NCBI GenBank assembly: GCA_031257735.1
Contig: JAIROC010000150.1
Coordinates: 1-18,493 of the forward strand
Length of the DNA stretch: 18,493 nt
Source: Bacteroidales bacterium
GTDB taxonomy: Bacteria > Bacteroidota > Bacteroidia > Bacteroidales > WCHB1-69
Direction of reading: 5' to 3'
Part shown: piece by piece, positions 8,354 through 15,141 of the stretch
Numbering within the stretch: position 1 is the first letter of the stretch
Layout of the letters: every line of letters starts with the position of its first letter
Program-made: the position numbers and the translations under genes
Notes under the pieces: generated by a model
Told to the model about the DNA's origin: nothing
Seen by the model: only the letters and a program-made list of their open reading frames with translations
Database searches by the model: none

Positions 8354-9436
8354 TTAATAATTTACTAAAGTAATAATTTCATTTACAGACAATCCTTCCA
8401 ATCCCAACTTATCCAAAGTTCGTCCTTCCGATAAGAAATCAATATCTAATAATTCCGAACAGATGTTTAAGATAGATTGAAATAAAGGCATTTCCATACC
8501 TGCAACCTTTGCTAATTCTATACAAGGAACTATTCCCATAGGTATATCTTCTAATAATTGTCTTGAATAAATGGATGCAGGAGCTAGTATATCATTATAA
8601 GCAGGATTATTTTTCATTTTTTCACACAAAGTATTGCCTTTAATGCCGGAATAAGCATAAGATATCCACTCAATAGCGTTCATTAATTCTACCTCATACG
8701 TTTTTCCAAGAGTTACTCGTTCTGTATCTGTTTTTTGAATAAAATTAGCAACTCTATCAGTCATATCACGATAAAAATAAAACGATTCACCTCGTTCTAT
8801 TGTTGCTGTATTAAACAAAATAATACATGGATGAAAAATCGCTCCTATATTTTCAAATCCTATTTGTAACACATTTTTTGCCGGCAAAAAACATGTATAT
8901 AAATCAGATAATTGGTCGATTATATATTGTGTGTTAAGTCTATTGTTAGAGGCTAAAGGTACTCTGGTTTTTATTCCAATTATGTTTACAAAACCTTCTT
9001 TGATGATTCTACATGCATATATTAATGTTTGTGTTTCTGCCAAATAGACTGTTTTATTTAAGTTTTGCTTCTGTAAAATTGTTTTAAACTCAAGCAATCC
9101 ACCTGTTCGTCCCGGATTTAAAATAATTATTTGTCCCTGCTTTAAATGTGAAGACATTTGGAATGCTAAATCTTTATGCGCATTAGCAGTCGTTGTAATC
9201 ATAATTATATCTGCATATTCAACGGCTACTTTAATATCGTTAGTAACTATATCTATCTTGCCAGTCCCTTGTATTTGTCCACATAATGTTATTGTTCGTG
9301 TTTGTTGTATCGTTTTAATATGCTCAATATTCCTGTTATACAAACATACATGATAACCACGCATAGCACAATAACCGGCAATTGCTTGTCCTCCATTACC
9401 TGCGCCAATAACTGAAATATTATATTTTTTACGCAT
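8354..9436 (-). CDS. Octopine/opine dehydrogenase-family protein
   Basis: An NAD(P)-dependent dehydrogenase of the octopine/nopaline family, 360 residues from the start chosen here. The Rossmann motif GAGNGG is at residues 11-16. The C-terminal NAD/NADP octopine dehydrogenase domain is shown by NIGAIFHPCIIL (196-207, catalytic His202 in the 'GxxxHP' signature), followed by SFYFYRDMTDRVANF and a TDTERVTLG segment. Family members reductively join an amino acid's amine to a 2-keto acid, giving opines such as N-(1-carboxyethyl) amino acids. Here it lies between the ATP-grasp and B12 mutase genes, which suggests it makes or modifies a non-sugar acyl component. ATG at 9436 is preferred: the Rossmann strand then starts at residue 7 and it overlaps the upstream stop by 8 bp (ATGCGTAA). 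An in-frame ATG at 9460 would add eight residues inside the upstream gene. Substrate unknown. Confidence 0.86.
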   Translation of the reverse strand: MRKKYNISVIGAGNGGQAIAGYCAMRGYHVCLYNRNIEHIKTIQQTRTITLCGQIQGTGKIDIVTNDIKVAVEYADIIMITTTANAHKDLAFQMSSHLKQGQIIILNPGRTGGLLEFKTILQKQNLNKTVYLAETQTLIYACRIIKEGFVNIIGIKTRVPLASNNRLNTQYIIDQLSDLYTCFLPAKNVLQIGFENIGAIFHPCIILFNTATIERGESFYFYRDMTDRVANFIQKTDTERVTLGKTYEVELMNAIEWISYAYSGIKGNTLCEKMKNNPAYNDILAPASIYSRQLLEDIPMGIVPCIELAKVAGMEMPLFQSILNICSELLDIDFLSEGRTLDKLGLEGLSVNEIITLVNY

Positions 9437-10655
9437 AAATTTCAGATATATAAATATCATGTATCATGATATCTTTACCGTGTTCATTTAATACCTGTAT
9501 ATTTTCGTCGCAAAGACGCAGTTTATAATCTAACAAATCTTTATGTTGGCTTGTTATTAAAAATCCGGCCACCCTATCACTGCTGGTCTCTGCTTTAAAT
9601 ATTTCCATGCCTTCAGTTTTATATAAAAAATATTCATCAATTACACCTTTTTGTTTCAATTCCTCAATTCCTTTTATTTTAACAAATTTTCCCGGAGTGC
9701 AGTAAATGTAATTTATTAAAGCATATTCGACTTGTTTGTGTGGATTGACAAATGGCTTATTTCCCAGTATTAAATCAACATAAACTTTCATAATATCAAC
9801 TCCGGATAATGTTTGTATCAGTTTGTATTTCGACCCTCCGCCCATACGTGCACTAAATTCTATTACACAGAAACAATCATCTTTTTCAATTAATTGAACT
9901 AATAATGGAGTGTTTTTCAAATCAAAAGCATTAGCTATTTGACGAGCAATGTGCAGAAGCATTTCCTCTTTTTCATGTGTTATGGCAGGGTAGTAGCTTT
10001 GAATTATAGTAAATGAATGAATGCCTTTTATTTTAGTTGAACCGGTAACAGATAATAATTTTACAGTATTGTTTTCAATATAAAAATCAGCGGAGATTTC
10101 GACCCCTTCTTGAAATTCCTCTACTATGGCGGTATTGGTTCTACTTAAAGAAATCGCCTTTTCCAAAGCGTTTGATAATTCAGATTTGTTGTATACTTTT
10201 GTCACTCCATTCGAGCTATTGCAATCGACCGGTTTCACTACTATTGGAAAACTGAAACTTTCAAACGATTTTATATTTATGTCACCTGCTATTTTATATT
10301 TTGCTGTTGAAATATTGTTATCTAAAAGCATCTTTTTCATATATGCTTTATTCGTGACATTTAACGCTGTTTGATAAGAAATATAACAAGGCAAAGATAA
10401 GGCTTCTGAAATTTGTGCCACAGTTAACAATGCTTGATCAGTACAAGCTGTTGTAATTAATCTGACATGTTCTTCAATGGCTATTTTTGTTACATTTTCG
10501 ACATCCAATGTGCTGGACACAATATGTTTATCTGCAAATGGTTTTGCAGGTGGATTGTCAAAATAATCCACCAAAATAACTTCATGCCTACGTCTTTTTA
10601 GTTCATTTATTAGAGCTATTTGATCTGAGCCTCCAGCTAAAACTAATATTTTCAT
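9429..10655 (-). CDS. ATP-grasp carboxylate-amine ligase-like protein
   Basis: A 408-residue ATP-grasp enzyme; such enzymes activate a carboxylate as an acyl phosphate and transfer it to an amine or thiol. Residues 1-95 form the pre-ATP-grasp domain (ILVLAGGSDQIAL at 3-15). The ATP-binding core includes FPIVVKPVDCNSSNG (136-150; Lys141), VEEFQEGVEISADFYI (178-193), and the metal-binding VIEFSARMGGGSKY (264-277; Glu266, Arg270). The usual Asn of the E-x-N-x-R motif appears as Ser268, which occurs in several ligases of this clan. It starts 6 bp after the aminotransferase gene and overlaps the opine-dehydrogenase-like gene by 8 bp. Context suggests that it ligates an amino acid or opine carboxylate to the sugar 4-amine, or builds a dipeptide-like unit. 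ATP-grasp proteins are too diverse to fix the substrate from sequence. Confidence 0.88.
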   Translation of the reverse strand: MKILVLAGGSDQIALINELKRRRHEVILVDYFDNPPAKPFADKHIVSSTLDVENVTKIAIEEHVRLITTACTDQALLTVAQISEALSLPCYISYQTALNVTNKAYMKKMLLDNNISTAKYKIAGDINIKSFESFSFPIVVKPVDCNSSNGVTKVYNKSELSNALEKAISLSRTNTAIVEEFQEGVEISADFYIENNTVKLLSVTGSTKIKGIHSFTIIQSYYPAITHEKEEMLLHIARQIANAFDLKNTPLLVQLIEKDDCFCVIEFSARMGGGSKYKLIQTLSGVDIMKVYVDLILGNKPFVNPHKQVEYALINYIYCTPGKFVKIKGIEELKQKGVIDEYFLYKTEGMEIFKAETSSDRVAGFLITSQHKDLLDYKLRLCDENIQVLNEHGKDIMIHDIYISEIYA

Positions 10656-10661
10656 ATTTTA

Positions 10662-11747
10662 TTACACTGTTTTTAACACCACATCGGCGATAAATTCCAC
10701 TTGAGATTCCGTCAAGTCGTAATACAGAGGCAGACACAATATTCGTCTCGACACGTCTTCCGACTGACAGCAAGGAAAATAAGGCACTATCTTATTGAAA
10801 GTATTTACCGAAGGATAAAAATATCTTCTCGGAAAAATCCCATGACTGTTTAACGCTTTTTCTACTTTCAACAACGCATTTTCGGAAGAAAATATCACAG
10901 GAAAATAGCTGTAATTACAATCCTGATTGATTTTCTGAAACTGTAAATCACTGTTGGATGAAAGAATTTCCCTGTACAGAAGATATTTCCTTTTTCTATC
11001 GTCCAAAGCGGCCTGCAAATATGCGAGATTGGCTAATCCGACCGCTGCATGTACTTCGGTCATTTTGCCATTGAAACCGTCGTCTATCACATCTTTATTG
11101 TCGTCGAAACCAAAAAAACGGATTCGTTTCAGTTTTTCGTGCAATTCATCATCAACTGAAACACAGCCTCCGCCCTCGGCAGTATTCAGCATTTTTGTAG
11201 CATGAAAACTTGTAGCCGAAATATCGCCGTATTCGAAAATATTTTTGCCGTTGTATGTAACCCCGACCGCATGTGCAGCATCGTATATTACTTTGAGGTT
11301 ATGTTTGGCGGCAATAGCGCCTATTGATTCTATATTACAGGGATTTCCGAACACATGTACAGGCATAATAGCTACAGTATGCTTATTGATTCGTTCCTCT
11401 ATTTTTTCGGGGTCAATATTCAAAGTTTCCTTATCAATATCCACAAAGACAGGCGTGCAGCCTTCCCATATAATAGAACTGACTGTAGCAATAAAAGTAA
11501 AAGGAGTAGTAATAATTTCGCCTTTTAGTTCCAATGCACGTATAGCCATTTGAATAGCTACAGTTCCATTAGCAACGGCAACCATATTTTTCACATGTAA
11601 AAATTCGGCTATTTTCTTTTCAAATTCTTGAACCAAAGGACCGTTATGCGTCATAATTCCACGTTTCCATACGCCTTCCAACAATTTGGTTACATCGCTC
11701 AATGGAGCAAGAGTAGGCATCGTCACATAGATATTTTTTTTATCCAT
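10662..11747 (-). CDS. DegT-family sugar 4-aminotransferase (VioA-like)
   Basis: A 361-residue PLP-dependent sugar aminotransferase of the DegT/DnrJ/EryC1/StrS family. Lys185 in SFHATKMLNTAEGGG (180-194) is the PLP lysine, and Asp156 in VIYDAAHAVGV (153-163) contacts the pyridine nitrogen. MTHNGPLVQEFEKKI (32-46), GEIITTPFTFIAT (76-88) and IMPVHVFGNPC (127-137) are highly characteristic. From memory the best match is VioA, which makes dTDP-4-amino-4,6-dideoxy-D-glucose from the 4-keto sugar using glutamate. The 2,3-dehydratase and 3-ketoreductase sit immediately upstream, so the substrate is probably the 2-deoxy 4-keto sugar, giving an NDP-4-amino-2,4,6-trideoxyhexose. It overlaps the ketoreductase stop by 8 bp (ATGGATAA) and is 6 bp from the ATP-grasp gene. 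The 4-amine would be a natural acceptor for an acyl group. The class is certain; the exact sugar is inferred. Confidence 0.92.
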   Translation of the reverse strand: MDKKNIYVTMPTLAPLSDVTKLLEGVWKRGIMTHNGPLVQEFEKKIAEFLHVKNMVAVANGTVAIQMAIRALELKGEIITTPFTFIATVSSIIWEGCTPVFVDIDKETLNIDPEKIEERINKHTVAIMPVHVFGNPCNIESIGAIAAKHNLKVIYDAAHAVGVTYNGKNIFEYGDISATSFHATKMLNTAEGGGCVSVDDELHEKLKRIRFFGFDDNKDVIDDGFNGKMTEVHAAVGLANLAYLQAALDDRKRKYLLYREILSSNSDLQFQKINQDCNYSYFPVIFSSENALLKVEKALNSHGIFPRRYFYPSVNTFNKIVPYFPCCQSEDVSRRILCLPLYYDLTESQVEFIADVVLKTV

Positions 11748-12759
11748 TTCGTTTGATATTAGTTTGTGTTATAAAATCTTCAATTAATTTAGCCTGTCGT
11801 AATATAATTTTATAATTATTGATTCTTATGTCGTCATTTTCAATGCAATTGTGAAATCGTTCTATAGATTTCATAAATGCGTCATCGGCAGGCAACAGTC
11901 TTGTTTCCGTTTTATCGCCGGTTTTAATGGAAACCTCCGGGATAAAACCGGCCGGAGCAGTCAACACCCTGCCGGAAACAAGATGCCCTTTACTTCCCCA
12001 GATTTCGAGGTCGCATTTATAGTTGTTGTCCATTCCAAAAGCAATTTGCGCCGTTGTACCTTTATCGTTTACCAAAGCGGCAGAACCGTAAACATCGACT
12101 TCAAATTCATCGATATAGTTGGATTGGGCATAAACAATTTCAGCAGTTTCGCCTAATAGCATTGATGCATATTTAATTGTATATCCACCGGCGTCTAATA
12201 ATGCTCCTCCACCCAATATCCTGTTGTATCTGAAATCGGAAAGCGAACGACGGGGAAAACCAAAAGATATGCGGTACAGTCGCACATCGCCTATTTCGCC
12301 GGAATTGACAATGTCGTCAATTGCTGCAAGTTGACAGTGGAAAGTAAACATATAATTTTCGTGTACAGCCAAATTGTTTTTCCGCGCAAGTTCCAGCAAA
12401 ACATTAGTATCGCTTAATGATACAGTTGCAGGTTTTTCCACTAAAATATGTTTGCCTGCAATCAATGCCTGCTTTGCCCATGTAAAATGCAAAGCAGGAG
12501 GAAGAGGCAAATATACTGCATCTATTTCATCCGAATGAATAATACTTGCATAACTGTCGAATATTTTCCCTCCATATTGAGTTACAAACGCTTCGGCTTT
12601 GATTCGCTCAGTTTCGATTATTTCGTCGGTTGCATCCGCCCATTCGGATTTATCGGCAATAGCTACGCCGGTAAATACAAAATCGGACAATTGTCGAAGA
12701 GCGGGTAGAAATCTTCGCAAAGCAATTTCAGAAGGGCATATTATTCCTGTTCGTATCAT
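11740..12759 (-). CDS. Gfo/Idh/MocA oxidoreductase, likely NDP-hexose 3-ketoreductase
   Basis: A 339-residue NAD(P)-dependent oxidoreductase. Its N-terminus, TGIICPSEIALRRFLPAL (4-21), replaces the usual GxGxxG with the 'GxxxCxxIAxRRxLPA' form seen in sugar C3-ketoreductases such as KijD10 and SpnN. ILVEKPATVS (105-114) has the catalytic EKP lysine (Lys109). HENYMFTFHCQLAAI (133-147) matches the 'ENFMFxxHxQ' stretch of the same subgroup, and GGGALLDAGGYTIKYA follows at about 183-198. Such enzymes reduce the 3-keto group of NDP-3,4-diketo-2,6-dideoxyglucose made by the 2,3-dehydratase, which is encoded 2 bp upstream. The aminotransferase then overlaps its stop by 8 bp. These three consecutive genes give a consistent route to a 2-deoxy 4-aminosugar. 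Other Gfo/Idh roles are possible, but both motif and position favour this one. Confidence 0.87.
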   Translation of the reverse strand: MIRTGIICPSEIALRRFLPALRQLSDFVFTGVAIADKSEWADATDEIIETERIKAEAFVTQYGGKIFDSYASIIHSDEIDAVYLPLPPALHFTWAKQALIAGKHILVEKPATVSLSDTNVLLELARKNNLAVHENYMFTFHCQLAAIDDIVNSGEIGDVRLYRISFGFPRRSLSDFRYNRILGGGALLDAGGYTIKYASMLLGETAEIVYAQSNYIDEFEVDVYGSAALVNDKGTTAQIAFGMDNNYKCDLEIWGSKGHLVSGRVLTAPAGFIPEVSIKTGDKTETRLLPADDAFMKSIERFHNCIENDDIRINNYKIILRQAKLIEDFITQTNIKRNG

Positions 12760-12761
12760 TG

Positions 12762-14198
12762 TTAGACAAATGAAATAGCAGCGATTAGACTGCGTGCCTG
12801 AATATTCAGATAGTTATTGAATTTCAAAAAAGTATAAAGTTGATTTAAGGTCATCCAAAAGTATTTATCGGGCAACTCTACCCCGATTTCATCTCCGGCT
12901 ACAACAATCATATTCCTGTTTTGCTCCCTGAAAAAGCGACCGCCTTCTTCCGACTGCAAAGTGTCGAATACTATTTGTTTTGGATTTGCTTTCAATACAT
13001 AATCCAGAAACGGAAGAGCGCCTTCTTTGGTTTGCCGGTAATTCCCGGTAAGACATTGCACCGTAGGAGCAAATTCAATAATATCGTGGTTGCCGCATTC
13101 CAACTTGGCTTGTACTGCGAAATGCAATATCCCGTTAATTTCTTTACAGACAAAAGCGCACAGTCCTTCCTGTACCGGTTCAACCATAGGCTGAGTCCAT
13201 TTTACTACCTCGCGATTACCAATTTCAACGTCAACAGCAATTACCTTAAAAAACTTATGCATTTCGTGACATATCTCATCGTCGCCCACTATCCATTGAT
13301 TCATTTCGTTTAACGGTATTTGTCGCACACTCAAATCATAAACGCTTTTAAGTTGAGTAATAAAGGTAATAATGTTTTCAACCGAATATAAACTGCCATT
13401 ATTTGATAAAGCCGATTTCAGAAATGCCTGTTGAACAGTATTTAACTTGTTTTTATGCTCAAGATAATTAAAAAAATCAGCCACCTCAGGTTCAAAACTG
13501 CCAAACGGAATGCCGGAAATAACCGTACGCGTATCCATATTCACCAGATTGTCATAATGCATAAGTCGCTTCAACTGTCCTAATGTAAGCCATATAAAGT
13601 TATCGTATATGGGGATATCCTCTTCTATTTTGATAATGATATTCCTGTTGCGTTTTTTCAGAAAACGCGCACCCTGTTCCGATTGAAGCTGGTCGAGTAA
13701 TATCTGACCGGAATTGGCATTTTGAAAATATTCCAGATAAAGCGGTTTTTTACCTTTATGAACCTGAGAATAATTGCTTCGAGTTGCCTGTAAAGTAGGC
13801 GAAAGTTGCACACAGTTCACATTTCCAGGCTCAATTTTCGCCTGCATTAAGAAATGTAAAATTCCGTCAAATTCTTTTGTGATAAAACCAAGATACCCGA
13901 TTTCAGGTTGGTTTATAATGGGTTGATCCCAGCATTGAACAGAACCCCAATTAGTTTTTATGCGAATACCATCGATGCTGAAAAATTTACCCGAATTATG
14001 TCGCAGGTTTTCATTACAAAGAATCCATTTATCCAACTCTTTAAAAGGTATTTTGTTGACATTTACCTGTACAGCTTTATTTTGTTCATCCAACCATTTA
14101 ATTACTTCCTTAGTTTGAAAAAAATAACCATCACAAGCAAAGGCGCTTCGCAAAAACTGATATATGCTTATTTTACTGCAATTATAATCCTGAACCAT
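12762..14198 (-). CDS. NDP-hexose 2,3-dehydratase
   Basis: A 478-residue enzyme of the NDP-hexose 2,3-dehydratase family, known from antibiotic deoxysugar pathways (TylX3, SpnO and relatives). It removes water across C2-C3 of NDP-4-keto-6-deoxyglucose, giving the 3,4-diketo-2,6-dideoxy sugar and committing it to 2-deoxygenation. The protein is an internal tandem duplication, as usual for the family. Repeat 1 has KFFSIDGI (71-78), GILHFLMQAKIEPGN (112-126), LSPTLQATRSNY (132-143) and LQSEQGARFLKKRNRN (171-186). Repeat 2 has HKFFKVIAVDVE (314-325), GILHFAVQAKLECGN (356-370), FAPTVQCLTGNY (376-387) and LQSEEGGRFFREQNRN (414-429). It starts 1 bp after the SGNH gene and ends 2 bp before the ketoreductase. 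The local G/C level is higher than in the glycosyltransferase genes (26 of 60 by hand count at 13081-13140). The assignment is strong. Confidence 0.93.
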   Translation of the reverse strand: MVQDYNCSKISIYQFLRSAFACDGYFFQTKEVIKWLDEQNKAVQVNVNKIPFKELDKWILCNENLRHNSGKFFSIDGIRIKTNWGSVQCWDQPIINQPEIGYLGFITKEFDGILHFLMQAKIEPGNVNCVQLSPTLQATRSNYSQVHKGKKPLYLEYFQNANSGQILLDQLQSEQGARFLKKRNRNIIIKIEEDIPIYDNFIWLTLGQLKRLMHYDNLVNMDTRTVISGIPFGSFEPEVADFFNYLEHKNKLNTVQQAFLKSALSNNGSLYSVENIITFITQLKSVYDLSVRQIPLNEMNQWIVGDDEICHEMHKFFKVIAVDVEIGNREVVKWTQPMVEPVQEGLCAFVCKEINGILHFAVQAKLECGNHDIIEFAPTVQCLTGNYRQTKEGALPFLDYVLKANPKQIVFDTLQSEEGGRFFREQNRNMIVVAGDEIGVELPDKYFWMTLNQLYTFLKFNNYLNIQARSLIAAISFV

Positions 14199-14199
14199 T

Positions 14200-15135
14200 T
14201 TATTTTCTTGAATTTTTAATATATGTGTCTATAAGTACAGACAATTTTTTTGCTCCTATCTCCGATAAATGATCGGCGTCGTAATAGTCGGTCGAGACAA
14301 AAGAACTGTCGGTCATTAAATTCAGGTAAGTGCAATTCTGATATTTATCGGCTATTTTATTCGCAGTTTCTATCGTCACTGTTAATTGTTCGCTGTTCAA
14401 ATGTTGACAGTATGTTTTGTAAGCCGGAGGCGTAACAAGAAGAACATTTGCATTGTGTACTATACACAAATTGATTATAGAATCTAAAATAGAAATATTG
14501 TCATTAAAAATTCTTGTTGTTTGCAAAGAATGAATATTGTTTCGAGTATGCCGTGTAGCGGCAGTTTTTCCTGTTTCTTCCAAATCATGAGCATTTTTAG
14601 AATTATAACTTATTCCCCAACCCTGTTTGGAACATGTTATATTATTGCCTTGTAACCACGATTTTAGCGACCTGATATTTGTAGTAAATTTATTACTTAA
14701 CACTTCAAGATGATATTTTAACTTATCGTTATTCGTTGATATTTTATAATAGATTACATAATTTTTAACCCGCCACGATTCTTTGCCGGCTGATAAACGT
14801 CCCCATAAAGTGAAATAAGAAACAGGTATGACAACAGTTTTCAAATTATTTAGTTTTGCCTCGTACCGTTTCAGAATTTCACAGTCATAATCTAATGATT
14901 GTGATACGTGTGAGGCATTAAACACGTCATTGGTCGAAAAATAAACAGGGTCAATTCCATAATAAGTATGCGAATTTCCTAAAATCAGTGTTTCAATTTT
15001 GTCGGCATTAGCATCTAAATAATTCTTTTTGTAAGAATAATCGTTGGGTATATGACGCAGTAATATTTCAAATAAAATGAAAAACACTAAAACAGGCAGT
15101 AAATATAAAAATGTATGGAGGATGAATTTTTTCAT
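14200..15135 (-). CDS. SGNH-like membrane-anchored protein, MBOAT partner (AlgJ/DltD-like)
   Basis: A 311-residue protein with one N-terminal membrane anchor (residues about 4-25) and a predicted periplasmic SGNH-hydrolase-like domain. LILGNSHTYYGIDP (50-63) places a candidate nucleophile at Ser55, and DADHLSEIGAKKLS (286-299) supplies the C-terminal Asp286/His289 pair. VVIPVSYFTLWG (101-112) and ANVLLVTPP (229-237) look like core strands. Its gene follows the MBOAT gene by 6 bp. The pairing recalls AlgI-AlgJ/X, PatA-PatB and DltB-DltD, where the MBOAT moves an acyl group across the membrane and the SGNH protein transfers it to the polymer. It probably completes O-acetylation (or other O-acylation) of the polysaccharide in the periplasm. 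An esterase activity is also possible. Sequence similarity to named families is weak; the call rests on motifs and neighbourhood. Confidence 0.75.
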   Translation of the reverse strand: MKKFILHTFLYLLPVLVFFILFEILLRHIPNDYSYKKNYLDANADKIETLILGNSHTYYGIDPVYFSTNDVFNASHVSQSLDYDCEILKRYEAKLNNLKTVVIPVSYFTLWGRLSAGKESWRVKNYVIYYKISTNNDKLKYHLEVLSNKFTTNIRSLKSWLQGNNITCSKQGWGISYNSKNAHDLEETGKTAATRHTRNNIHSLQTTRIFNDNISILDSIINLCIVHNANVLLVTPPAYKTYCQHLNSEQLTVTIETANKIADKYQNCTYLNLMTDSSFVSTDYYDADHLSEIGAKKLSVLIDTYIKNSRK

Positions 15136-15141
15136 GATTAA

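Noticed and set aside
12921..13313. A 130-residue plus-strand open frame, and other plus-strand frames of 60-103 residues across the window.
   Set aside because: They lie antisense to strongly supported genes, show no family motifs, and look like composition-driven shadows.
10662..14198. A forosamine-like 2,3,4,6-tetradeoxy aminosugar pathway.
   Set aside because: The iron-sulfur PLP 3-dehydrase and the N-methyltransferase are absent, and the aminotransferase looks VioA-like, so the 3-hydroxyl is probably retained.
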